Source: Trichopria drosophilae
Taxonomy: Eukaryota > Arthropoda > Insecta > Hymenoptera > Diapriidae
Assembly: GCA_030407085.1 (NCBI GenBank)
Contig: CM059587.1
Location: 34,693,001-34,757,000, forward strand
DNA: 64,000 nucleotides
Direction: 5' to 3'
Part shown: positions 46,101 to 56,560 of the stretch, in pieces
Layout: each line of letters opens with the position of its first letter
Position numbering within the stretch: position 1 is the stretch's first letter
Program-made: the position numbers and the translations under genes
The notes under the pieces: model-generated
What the model saw: the letters and a program-made list of their open reading frames with translations, nothing else
Databases searched by the model: none
Told to the model about the DNA's origin: nothing

Positions 46101-49100
46101 TAATCTGGTTTTATAGGAGTTCTTGTCGACTTCATTTCGATCCCAGTGACGGTTGGATTCACATCAGCAACATCGGTCATTATTGTCGTGTCGCAATTGA
46201 AGGGACTACTGGGCTTAAGAATCTCATCGTCTGGATTTATGGATACGCTAAAACAAGTATTTCATCATATTCACGAAACTAGTCCCTGGGACGCCGGTAT
46301 GAGTATTACTTGCATCATAGTTCTTCTTCTCTTTCGGGTAAGAAACAACGCTAATTCTTTGAATCGATTATTAAGTCGCTCTAAAATCTTCTTTTTTTAA
46401 ATAGCTACGTTTTAATCATAGCTACGATTTAATCTTATCTACGCCACTCCTACATGGTCTCCTCAAATAAATTATAAAATTAGACATTTGGAATCGATTC
46501 AGTATAAATTTCTTCCGTACCTTTTTTGCAAAACAGACAGCCATATGCTTATCCATTTGACCATAATTGTACTCCTACAGCAGGTCAATTTAATATTTTT
46601 TCGCTAGAATTATGTAGGTTCCACGACGATTGAACGCAAAAACAATTGAACACACAAATTCAACACGTTGAAAATGCAACATATGGATAATTCAATATAA
46701 AACAGAATTCAAAGAAAATAAAAATTGTTGGATCAAACCATAACTGAATAGATCAAATCTATGGTCTCATTTGAGCTATCGTTATGTTTGACTTGGAATT
46801 ATATTCAGGTTCTTTCTTGTAACTGACTAAGCGAAGTACACTTTAATAGGCATCAGCTCATTCTGGTTTCGAGAGCTTTTGTATTATGATGTCAGTGGTT
46901 TCAATAATTATAAAAATAAATAATAAAAAAATGGTGGTTTCGTTAGTTGAACAAGATCTTTCTGAAATCGAAGTTAACATAACCTTTGCTTTCTGTGACA
47001 TCAACGAAATGCATTGTCACCAACGTAAATCTAAAAACGAGCAACAAAATAAATTCCTCACGGGATCGAACTTTTATTATCGTCAGATTGAAATAGAATC
47101 CTCGCTTGTCTCCCAGTACAAAGAAAAATTATAAAAGAAAAGTTATGTATATATTTCTTTTATCCAGTGTAATTCTCGAAATACTGGACCCCTTTACACT
47201 TTACCGACACGTTGTATTAAAATGTATAAGATCTTTTTCTGTAGTAATACATGTCATTATATTTATTTCCAATGTCGTTATATATCAACACAAATCTTCA
47301 ATTAATTTCTGTGTAGCGGAATATTATCAAATAGTCTTTTTCAAGACAAGGCTGTAAAACCAGATTTTACGCCCCGAATGCTATACCATCATACGAGGAC
47401 CAGCGAAGCCGGTCCAAGTATCGCTGGATAGCATAAGTCCGTAAAATCTTACGGCCGTGTGTCGAACATTATTTTTCGGTACTGAAAGCTGTAAAAATTC
47501 GATTTCAAGATTTTGGAATTTTAAGATTTTGAAAATATTTAATAATAGGTAATCCTAAGATCTTTTTGTTCGGCAACATTTTTTCCAATAGTTTATCATT
47601 TTCGAATAAAAAATTCCTGAACTTCTTGACAATTTTGTCGTGTCTGAGCCACCATTTTGGACACTTTCACCTTTATTTTCAAAATTGTACAACGTGCATT
47701 TTAAAATATAGGCCTTGAAAACGGTTTTCTATTTGGAATCGGATGCGTATACCACCGGTTCCTTATAAAAATGTCCGATCTAAAATTATTTTCAGTAAAA
47801 AATAACACATTTTTTGGCAAAGAATTGTTTTAAACTTGTTAAGCATAGACTGTAGACAAATTCTGTGGACATATATTTCTGAAAGAGCATGGTGTCGGAT
47901 ATCTTTTTTTTTGGTACTTGTAGTATGAAGAAAATTCATTGAAAATTGGCGTATGGTACTTAATGGTAATTGATGCAAGCAGTGGCACAAAGTCTGACAG
48001 GATTTATCTATAATTGGTGTCAATTCGATCAAAAGGGTTTTGGGTGATTTCAGGAGTCATTAACAATGCAGATGCAAACAGCTGTTTATTTGAGTATAAC
48101 TATAAAATAAATAAAGAAAGTTTTTACGCAAGGAACATTTTTGTCTCATATTCAGTGTCGAGTAGTAAATTTGATTACTTCTTTGATGTTGGTTCACTGA
48201 TTTTATGTGATTAAACGCTTAAAAGGTTTCCATCCACAGTTTTCATCTGGTACAAAACGCTTTAGCGTGATTATCAAGACAACAATAGTATATTTCGATA
48301 CAAGTGCGTAAAATGCTATTTTACGCAACGCTTTTTAACATGCGATTCGGATAGGACCGGTGTGTAAAATTGAATTCTTACGCACGCGTATCGAACGATA
48401 TGTTTTGATATATTATGCATAAAATTTGAGCGCGTTTTTCAGTGTGTGTTAAATACGATGTCACGCATGCGTGCTGACCGCCGGACACGAATGACCGGTG
48501 AAACCTAACACTAGAGGGCCGTCGGACCGCACTAATGCGTAAATTTGTATTTTACGCACTAAAAACGGTGTACGGTAACGGTGTATCAAATTTTACGCTT
48601 ACGTACGTCAAAAATACATATTTATATTGGCAGCAAACAGAAATATAAATTGCACAAACTAGACTGTAACAGAAACTAATCTGGCTTTGTTGATTCCGGA
48701 TTTGTTAACACAACAATTCTTTTTTATTTGCGTACCTCCTCCTATAAGTAATTTCTTTTTTTTGGAACTATATCCAAATTCTTTAATTAAAATTATATCA
48801 ATTAATATTCATTGCAAGTTACTTTTATTTTTTAAGATTTCCTCATATCACCTTATTGTAAGATACCAACGAATTGAGAAATTAAATTAACCATGAGAAC
48901 ACATTGCAGCGCTTGAAGGACCTTAATTTTTATGCGGCTGGCGATAAACCCACGAAGCGTCAGCGGGCAGTGGCCAAAGCAGTTTGGCTGATCTCAACCG
49001 CGCGCAATGCCATCGTGGTCGTCGTATGTTCTACAATCGCCTACAAACTCGAAACGTCTGCAAATCATTCGCCGTTCGTGTTAACTGGACCGGTAAAACC

Positions 49101-52100
49101 TGGCCTTCCCAACATCAGTCTTCCTCCATTTTCCACACAGGTCAACAACCGGACGTTGAACTTTGCCGAAATGTGCGCAGAACTTGGACCTTCGATTGTC
49201 CTGGTGCCGATCATCGGTGTCCTCGGTAACGTCGCCATCGCCAAGGCATTCGCGAGCGGTAACAACGTTGACGCGACTCAGGAGCTGATGACCCTGGGCA
49301 TTTGTAACGTGCTGGGTTCATGCGCCAGTTCGATGCCAGTTACTGGATCCTTCAGCAGATCGGCAGTGAACCATGCTAGCGGTGTCAGGACACCCATGGG
49401 TGGACTTTACACCGGCTGTCTGATACTCCTTGCCTTGACTCTCTTGACGCCATACTTCTACTTTATTCCTAAAGGTAGGTAAAACTTTGCATCAGGGTCC
49501 GTTTGTAAACATGAAAAGTTGGACCCATTGGTTATGTTACGAAACTGAACGATTTCAGCGTCGCTGGCGGCGGTGATTATTTGTGCTGTGATCTACATGA
49601 TCGAGTACGAGGTCGTGAAGCTTATGTGGCGTTCAAGCAAGAAGGATTTGATACCGACATTCGCAACATTTCTGCTTTGCCTGCTCATCGGTGTCGAGTA
49701 CGGAATTCTCGCTGGCGTGGGAATCAATCTCATGTTCCTACTTTACCCCTCAGCTCGGCCTCAGGTTAACGTCGAAAAGTGTATTGTGAGTTGACAATCG
49801 GAAAGCGATAGTCGTAATCGTTAATCAATTTATTTAGCAGCACCGTGAGATCAACGTTATTTTTTTTTGTTACTAATTTTCTGATAAGTCGTTCTTAATT
49901 AATTAACGATAACGAGTCAAGTAACTAGTTAAGTTAGGATAAGGAATCGACATATGGCGTTTATTGATGAGATTTTTTCCACCGATAGAATCATTGGAAT
50001 TGATTTTAGACCGACTCTGGGGCAGAGTATTTATTGGTGACACCCGGAAATAGTCTTTACTTTCCGGCGGTCGACTTCATTAAACAGTCCGTCGGCAACG
50101 CTGGAATTACCGAAGGCTCTAGTCAGATCCCGGTGGTCGTTGACTGCAGATATGTCCTCGGGGCGGATTTCACGGCTGCTAAGGTAACTAATTTTATTTT
50201 TTAGGTTATGTTTAATGAAGGCTTTGTGACGCTTTAAATGAAATAGACATAGGCAGTTTCAACAGCACATATGGGTGAAAATTTTATACTTTGCGTTTTT
50301 GATAACTATAAAAGTTGATTTTGGGGGGGGGGGGATCGTAATGCAAAATCGTAAAGTACATTTTCTGGGTATGATTCTATTAATGAGATCGAATAATATG
50401 CAGTAGTTTCTATTCAAGACCGTATCTCGCGATATGAGGGACAAGAATGATAATATGATCATTATATCACTGAAATACAAACTTATATTTGTATCGGATT
50501 TATCGAAAGTATGCTCTTGAATTAAATTTATGATAGCCAATTATCAAATTCAAAATGACGAATCAAATATGGCGGATCAAATTACGAAAACTTAGTATAT
50601 TTTTTTGTCAATTCGGTATTAATTTGCTGTTGTGGTCGATGATTACGAATCCTTTGTCACAACACGAAATAAGTTAATAATTTTGTGTAATTAACCTTCA
50701 GAGGACGGGGAATTTGGAATTTTCAATTTCTCAGAATTTTCTACAAAAAACACATAATGTGTGTCTCTGATATTGGGAAATAATCATATGTAAAGTGTCT
50801 ATCCATGGTCGAGCCACTATAGTGGCTTTCCCGTCCCCAGGGGTAATTTTGACACTTTGAAAGAATGGTTTCATTTGACTTAAACTTGATATAATAAAAT
50901 GAAAAAAAGTTTTTTGAGCTAACCTTGATATTATTATTTATAAACCAATGATAAGATTGTTAGAATTCAAAATGGCGGATACAAGTCGGTATTACCTTCG
51001 TAAGGGAAAAACGCCTATCAATTTTGATAAACGCGTTTAGATAGTTGTGATTTCATAAAGTTTCTAGTAGTTCGACCTATGACATTAGTTTCTCGGCTCA
51101 CCGATAAGTGGCGCTTTTCCATCCACAAGTGGAATTTATTTTCACAACTGGAAGGGTAGTTTCCCCTTATTTCAGGGGTAGTTTGTGTTTTTTTTTTGGT
51201 AATTTTTGACTAATCACATAAAACTCGTCATCAGTATGCCCAAAAACCCCAGAATGAACCTATTTTACAAACTAACATGAGAAATATTTGTGAGCCATTA
51301 TAGTGGTTTTCCCGTCCTCTAAAGGTTAAAGCTGATTTATTACAGAAAAATATAGAATTTACTTTGTCTAAATACAAAATTTGATATTATATTATCAGTA
51401 CAGATTTTTTATTAATAAATATTACAACTGATAATTTCATTCCATTATTGTTCTTATTTTAATTTATTATTAATATAATTTTTCTTCTTATTATTGTTGT
51501 TGTTATTGTTATTTTTGTCGTTGTTGACATCTTAAAATCAAATTTATATATAAATCACTACACTGCGTTAGCGAACGAGTAATAAACGCTAATTAATATT
51601 AATTCAATATTAAATACAGTGAATGTTAATAATGGATCCATCAAACTATAGTGCGTAAAAAATTGTTATGAAGCAACATCATAAACAGCCTAATATTAAA
51701 TTTCGTAAATGTACACAAAATATATAATTTCGCTGCGAATTTTGCTTTTTCTTTCATAATATATGTGTTTGCAGTCAGAAACACCCTTTAAACAACAATT
51801 TTTATTATTAATGTTTTCAGTATATATTAGGGTGAGTAACAAATTTTTCTACTGTTGAATTTTAACTTTGAAATTCGAAAAAGTTGACCCAGATCTGTAA
51901 GACACCAAGAATAACCCATAAACCCCTAAACCCATTAACCTCAAACTCCGAAAATCCATATACCCGTAAAACCCTGAATCCTTTAAAACCCCTAAAACCC
52001 CAAAATACATAAACCCTAAAATCCATGAACCCATTAAGCTCAAAACCAATCACACTCAAGAATCTAAAACCCATAAACCCCAAGCCCCATAATCGCCAAA

Positions 52101-55100
52101 AACCCTTCCAATTGTAAAATTCCACTGTAAAAAATCTGAACAAATTTAGACGCCCGTTTTGACCTAAATAGAATCTTTTAGGGTCACTTTTTTATTTTTT
52201 TTTTGTTCACTCCACTCTTTATGAAAATGAAGTTGGACGTTGAACTAAACTACGGTTCCTACAGGTTTTTCGAATCCGATGTCAGAATTAGAAAAAAAGC
52301 ACTACTGATACCGATTTTTCAACAATTTTTCCAAAAAAATACTATTTTTACGTGTATATTTTTTAAAAAATCATGGATTTTACTTTGATAACGGTGTCGT
52401 ATGGTGCTGGAATGTATTCCAATGTGGTCATCGATACTTTTACTTTAGATTTGTATAGTTGAAATTTTTTTGTTTGATAATTCAACATGGAGGGCTATAT
52501 GCGTGCGGCATTACGGTGAGGTAAGACAATATCGTGATAATTCGTTAAAAACGAACTGTTATGAAAAATGCACAAGGGTAAAAGTTGTTTTATTTATCGT
52601 GATCTTTCGAATGACAGTCCCAAAGTTTGGGACTAATATATTTTTTGGAACCTACTGGACCCAATTCGGCTTTATTTATACAAAATTTATATTTTTTGTA
52701 CTGGATTCATAGTCTACAGAAAATTTTACGTATTTTCAAAATTGCCGATGGAGTTTTATATACGCTGTCACATTAGACGTCTTTTGCCGCTTATGAATTC
52801 AACGTTGCCCGGTTATCACCGCGAGGAGGTGGACGCTTATCGATAACCATCTTTCTATTTTTTGAATTTTATTGTATTATTTTATTGTATTTTCTTTATT
52901 CTATTTTTTGGTATTTACTTTGTTTTATTTTTTTTGTATTTTTTTATTCTATATTTTTTGTATTTTTTTATTTTTAAAATATTTTTGAGGATTTTCAATC
53001 TTATTTGTTATGAACTTTTTTGAAACATGGCTCACAGAAATATTTACAATCGCAGCTTTTGCAATAATTGCGACGTTGAATTCATCAGTGGTAAAGGACC
53101 GTCTATATATAAGACTCCATCGTCAATTTTGAAACTAGGCATTCAATCAATTACAAAAAATATAAATTTTGTGTAAATAAAGCCGAATTGGGTCCAGTAG
53201 GGCCCAAAAAATATATCAGTCTCAACATCTGGGACTGTCATTCGAAAGATCTCGATAAATAACAAAACTTTTACCCCTGTGCATGTTTCATAACAGTTCG
53301 TTTTTAACGAGTTATCACGATATTGTCTTATCTCGCCGTAATGACGCACGGATATAGCCGCCATTTTAAATTATCACTAAAAAAATTCAACTGTACAAAT
53401 TTAAAGTAAAAGTATCGATGACCACATTGGAATACTTTCCAGCATCATACGACACCGTTATCAAAGTAAAATCCATGATTTAAAAAAAAATGTACACGTG
53501 AAAATAGTATTTTTTTTTATATAAAATGGTGAAAAATCGGCATCAGTAGTGCTTTTTTCCTAATTCTGACATCGAAGTCGAAAAGAGCGGACCCAAAACC
53601 TTAGGAAACGTAGTTTAGATCAACGTCCAACTTCATTTTCATAAAAAATTTTAAGGCTGGATTCAACGTAAAAGTTTGGTCAAGTTGGGCATTAATGGGT
53701 TAATATAACAGGGAAGCGAGACATGAATGACATTTACTAGTATATTAACAATTAATACTAGTTTTTTAGGAATTTATATATATTACACTAAGCATATATA
53801 CTCGGCCTAAGGTTTGGAATGATAGCAAATGAAAAAGTATTAAAAATTATCATTATTTACTTTAAAAATAGAATGACATTTTCAAATTACAATCACGTTT
53901 TCTTACCTGGTATGCCGTCAAAGATTGAAAACAGCTTCTTTATGTACTTCTGTTAGTATTTTAATCTGTAGTTGGATGTTAACTGACTTAGCCAAATATT
54001 AGAGTTGTATTTTAACACTAGCTTCACAACGTGATGAGACATGAATTACAGAAAATTCGGACACAAAAAATATAGAGTGCAAAAAGTTTTCGTTGTTGCA
54101 ATTTGAACAAATATAACTAGTTAATATAACTTTATAAGTTCTAACGATTACAAGTGTGTCCAATCATTCGCAACCGCTAGTAAAACGTGCTGAAGATGTC
54201 AAATTCTAATGTGCCACAAGCATTTTTTTCAAGATTATCACCTTTAAAAATATAATTTCAATTTTACAAAGGCGTGTAGGTCTATCTGAAAGATGTATTA
54301 ACCCATTAGCGCATACGGCTGACCAGTGGTGAGATTTTGGGCACACCCAATTTTAACCGTTAGAATCAAACTTTTTCTTTATGGAAACTATGTACCCTAT
54401 GGTTTTAAGGGTCGCTGATCGCGAATCCGAAGTCAGAATTGCAAAATTTACATCAGATGATCCAATATGGCGGTTCAAACGTAGAAATACTGTTTTTCAA
54501 TGAACCAGTTGGATAAATCGACCTTCTGATCATTCGATATAAAGGACAGTTGGTTTCCATAGGTTTTTGGGGTCGCTGAATACGAATTTGATATCATAAT
54601 TACAAAATTCAAAATGGCTGACTCGAAATGGCGGACATCAAGAAGTTACACTATCACACTGTCAATCGGAATTGCACAAAAATCGATGTATGTAAGTTTT
54701 TGAAGGCGCTGATCAGGAATCCAAAATCAGAAAAAATTTTAAAAATATAACAAAATAAAAAAAATAAAAAGGCTCTCTATTCGTCCATTTCCACGCGGTG
54801 AGAGCTGGGAAACGTATTCGACGGCTAACGGACGACACAAAATTACACCCCGTTTATAAATTTGAGATACGACAGGGTCCTCAAGAACTTACATCATCAA
54901 CTTTCACGAATTACATGTTGGCAATGTAAGAATTAGCCTCTTCGTATCTGCTATTTTGACTCAGCCATTTTGAATTTTGCAATGATGATATCAAATTGGT
55001 ATTCAGCGACCCCAGAAACCTATGGAAACCAACTGTCGTTTATATTGAACGATCAGAAGGTCGATTTGTCCAACTGGTTCATTGAAAAACATTATTTCTA

Positions 55101-56130
55101 TGTTTGAATCGCCATATTGGATCATCTGATGTAAATTTTGCAATTCTGACTTCGGATTCGCGATCAGTGACCCTTAAAACCATAGGGTACATAGTTTACA
55201 TTAAGAAAAAGTTTCATTCTAACGGTTAAAATTGCGTGTGTCCAAAATCGCACCACTGGTCCGACGTATGCGCTAATGGGTTAATATAGCCCATACAGCA
55301 CAGACGTTACAAATATGTAACGGTTATGTCACAGGAATATAAAAATGTCCGGCTTCATAACCGTTATATATCAGTAACGTATTTGGTATGTAACAAAACA
55401 TTTTGTGCTGTCTGGGAGAATATAGTCAAATATAACCAGAGATACATAGAAGTTAAAAGTATAAAATGTTCACCCATATACGATTTTGCTTGATCATCTC
55501 ATGCTGGAAAACGCATACATATAAACAATACACAAATGCTGTACACAATCGGTACCGTCAAGTACCGCTTTCTAATCAGGGAAACAAACAGAAAATAATT
55601 GCACCTAAAGGGATTCGAACTCGCGAATAGTTAGATTACCCGACTTCAGATAAAATGTGCATCCAATATTTAAGTTTGAATTAAGGTTATAGATGTTTTG
55701 TAATCGATTCCAGGGAATCGCAGCATTGATAAACGAATTCAATGGACGAAAACAAGGCCTCTACTTTTACAACCCTCGTCCAGATGTCGTTGCGGTATTG
55801 AAAGGCGCCTGTGGCGAGGAATTTCAGCACGTCTCAACGCGTGAGGAACTTTCCTACTTGTTGCATCATATTCGAAGTAGGATTACACATTTAGGAGAAC
55901 GTCCAAAGGCTTTCATTAGCTTTTGACGTTTTTTTTTTGTTCTATATTAAGTTTTCTTATATATTTTACGTTTTTTAGCAAAAGTGTCGCAGCAGTTACT
56001 GGATGCTCCGTTTGACAAGTCAGATTATCCGTTGATCTGCAACCCGGAGCTGACACATCGGATCGTGCACGCTTCTTGCCAGGAATTGAGTGAAGTGAAA
56101 ACTACTCTGCTCGGCGCAAGTGGCAGCTGA
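42916..56130 (+). CDS. SLC26A11-like sulfate/anion transporter, eight coding exons
   Basis: The exons join at 42916-43122, 45767-45962, 46117-46337, 48910-49474, 49559-49785, 50010-50183, 55714-55876 and 55979-56130. All introns are GT-AG and phases agree; the total is 1905 nt, 634 aa. The product belongs to the SLC26/SulP family. It has the signature region PQGLAYATLAGLEPQYGLYSA (from residue 55), GPTALMSLM in the third helix region (from 94), VLVDFISIPVTVGFTSA, then NVLGSCASSMPVTGSFSRSAVN. A STAS domain follows (about 474-585, PVVVDCRYVLGADFTAA). The family moves sulfate, chloride or other anions across plasma or lysosomal membranes. Closeness to the sodium-independent SLC26A11 group is judged from EYLLVTPGN and TARNAIVVV, not from a tree. 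The start ATG is the first in frame after a probable acceptor at 42895-42896, so a 5' UTR exon probably lies upstream. Most of the gene's 13 kb is transposon-filled intron. Confidence 0.92.
43425..44821. mobile_element. Transposon with CAGGGTGTCCCA ends in intron 1
   Basis: The left end CAGGGTGTCCCACAGCTCCCGGACC and right end GGCCCGTGAGTTATGGGACACCCGG are inverted repeats. Further inward, 'cgaaaatcacgcagaaagaagttgtagagctt' pairs with 'aagctctacaacttctttcaaggcgattttcg'. The 1.4-kb interior has no intact transposase. A related word (ctatttagcaaaatgagataaacg) occurs at 57600. A TA target is possible, but I could not confirm the duplication. Confidence 0.65.
45767..45962 (+). CDS. Transporter coding exon 2
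   Basis: The acceptor GATTAG precedes TATGGACTGTATTCTGCG, which continues the family signature directly as YGLYSAFVGALIYVVFGSCKDITIGPTALMSLM. It ends ...LLMASLRL plus one base of a Gly codon at CTAG|GTAACT (phase 1). Confidence 0.9.
46117..46337 (+). CDS. Transporter coding exon 3
   Basis: The acceptor TTATAG gives GA, completing the split Gly codon, then VLVDFISIPVTVGFTSATSVIIVVSQ. It ends ...CIIVLLLFR in phase 0 at CGG|GTAAGA. It carries middle helices of the transport core. Confidence 0.9.
47340..47520. repeat. gtaaaat/attttac palindromic-repeat element in intron 3, copy 4
   Basis: It contains ctgtaaaaccagattttacgcc, ccgtaaaatcttacggc and the self-complementary gaccagcgaagccggtc. The segment 47453-47505 is the complement of about 11705-11760. 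Nothing in it affects the coding frame. Confidence 0.6.
48295..48620. repeat. gtaaaat/attttac palindromic-repeat element in intron 3, copy 5
   Basis: Word pairs are gcgtaaaatgctattttacgc, gcgtaaatttgtattttacgc and gtgtaaaattgaattcttacgcac, with a GC-rich centre (gcatgcgtgctgaccgccgg, gagggccgtcggacc). It ends about 290 bp before exon 4. Confidence 0.6.
48910..49474 (+). CDS. Transporter coding exon 4 (largest)
   Basis: The acceptor TTGCAG is followed by CGC (RLKDLNFYAAG). It encodes AVWLISTARNAIVVVVCSTIAY, a loop with two N-x-S/T sites (NHS, NRT), ELGPSIVLVPIIGVLGNVAIAKAFA, NVLGSCASSMPVTGSFSRSAVNHASG and GGLYTGCLILLALTLLTPYFYFIPK. It ends AAAG|GTAGGT (phase 1). Confidence 0.92.
49559..49785 (+). 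CDS. Transporter coding exon 5
   Basis: The acceptor GATTTCAG gives CG, completing an Ala codon, then SLAAVIICAVIYMIEYEVVKLMWRSSKKDLIPTFATF and GVEYGILAGVGINLMFLLYPSARPQVNVEKCI. This covers the final helices and the linker. It ends at ATT|GTGAGT in phase 0; reading on would meet a TGA within two codons. Confidence 0.9.
50010..50183 (+). CDS. Transporter coding exon 6, first half of STAS domain
   Basis: The acceptor ATTTTAG precedes ACC GAC TCT (TDSGAEYLLVTPGNSLYFPAVDFI...IPVVVDCRYVLGADFTAAK). The nearer AG at 50023-50024 would break the frame, which fixes the acceptor choice. It ends AAG|GTAACT, phase 0. VVVDCRYVLGADFTAA is the core strand and loop of a STAS domain. Confidence 0.9.
50691..51329. 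mobile_element. TTAA-flanked MITE (TTAACCTTYAGAGGACGGG ends) in intron 6
   Basis: TTAACCTTCAGAGGACGGGGAA at the left and TTTCCCGTCCTCTAAAGGTTAA at the right are inverted repeats with TTAA on both tips, piggyBac-like. An internal 'gagccactatagtggctttcccgtcc' repeats the right-end sequence (gagccattatagtggttttcccgtcc). Non-coding, 639 bp. Confidence 0.75.
51899..52112. repeat. C-rich telomere-like degenerate tract
   Basis: About 210 bp are built from variants of 'aaaccc(c)taaa / aacccataaacccc', with almost no G on the plus strand. Words such as ccctaaaccc, ccctaaaacccc and accctaaaat occur repeatedly. The minus strand would therefore hold many GGG runs. No exact TTAGG array is present, so telomere origin is only a possibility. 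Confidence 0.7.
52136..53703. mobile_element. 1.5-kb long-inverted-repeat element in intron 6
   Basis: Arms of about 580-600 bp (52218-52815 and 53068-53645) are inverted copies; for example aaaatgaagttggacgtt / aacgtccaacttcatttt and cgatcttt-cgaatgacagtccc / gggactgtcattcgaaagatc. The right tip reads GGCATTAATGGGTTAA, a piggyBac-like end, while the left tip has lost its TTAA. Open frames on opposite strands (52470-52712 plus, 53143-53364 minus) are mirror copies of one peptide-like stretch (RHYGEVRQYRDNSLKTNCYE) and reflect arm identity, not two genes. Confidence 0.7.
54298..55284. mobile_element. piggyBac-like foldback MITE (TTAACCCATTAGCGCATACG ends) in intron 6
   Basis: TTAACCCATTAGCGCATACG and CGTATGCGCTAATGGGTTAA are perfect inverted ends with TTAA tips. 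The arms (about 345 bp each, to 54640 and from 54945) are highly similar, which suggests a fairly young element. The arms carry the ggtcgctgatcgcgaatccgaagtcagaatt and aatatggcggttcaaac modules. Non-coding. Confidence 0.82.
55714..55876 (+). CDS. Transporter coding exon 7, second half of STAS domain
   Basis: The acceptor GATTCCAG leads into GIAALINEFNGRKQGLYFYNPRPDVVAVLKGACGEEFQHVSTREELSYLLHHIR, finishing the STAS fold. A usable donor (CGAA|GTAGGA) ends it in phase 1 at 55876. If not used, the frame continues SRITHLGERPKAFISF to a TGA at 55924-55926, giving a 600-aa protein. Confidence 0.82.
55979..56130 (+). CDS. Transporter terminal exon 8, C-terminal tail
   Basis: The acceptor TTTTTTAG precedes CA, completing a Thr codon, then KVSQQLLDAPFDKSDYPLICNPELTHRIVHASCQELSEVKTTLLGASGS and a TGA at 56128-56130. 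Only this phase is open, and it matches the GTAGGA donor of exon 7. The GC content is coding-like compared with the intron. No clear AATAAA is seen close downstream. Confidence 0.72.
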
Positions 56131-56235
56131 TAGGTTGACTATTTTTTTATGAAAGACCTACGCCGTTAAAAGTCTGTAAAATGCTCTCTTCAATCACCCG
56201 ATTGTATTTATACTTTGTAATCTGTTATTTATTTA

Positions 56236-56560
56236 ATATTCTATCCCGACGCCGGTGAGGTCATTCGTTTGCAAAATCGATCGTTAGCGGGTCATTTTCA
56301 CCGGTGCATTCGCGGGAACCCGAATCTCTCTTTATGTCGTAATAGACGACCTAGATGCCCAGCCGTTCAATCAGTTATCCGATGAATTAATCAGTAACCG
56401 CTCTCTATTGATTAGCGATTAATCAGAGAAGCTAAGAAATTAATTATTAGTTGAGAACGTAGTAGCCGATTGCTTGCGTAATTAGTAATTAGATACAATT
56501 CCCAATCGGCCATCGTCGCTGAGACTGTCGTAGTAGAGAGACCAGATCGCAGCACTGTCT
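56236..56560. promoter_or_regulatory. Homeodomain-site island downstream of the transporter
   Basis: GC-richer unique sequence (acgccggtgaggtcattcg, gggtcattttcaccggtgc) passes into a run of TAAT/ATTA words (gatgaattaatcag, gcgattaatcag, aaattaattattag, cgtaattagtaattag). No open frame. It may be the transporter 3' UTR or a conserved enhancer; sequence alone cannot separate these. Confidence 0.35.

Noticed and set aside
50020..50030. Alternative acceptor GGGGCAG for transporter exon 6
   Set aside because: With the phase-0 donor of exon 5 it leads to a stop within five codons; the ATTTTAG acceptor keeps the STAS frame.
51899..52112. True interstitial telomere (TTAGG)n
   Set aside because: No exact pentamer array; the unit is longer and variable.
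55605..55645. Box B-like word (gcgagttcgaatccc on the minus strand) as a tRNA
   Set aside because: No accompanying box A or cloverleaf; at most a SINE fragment.
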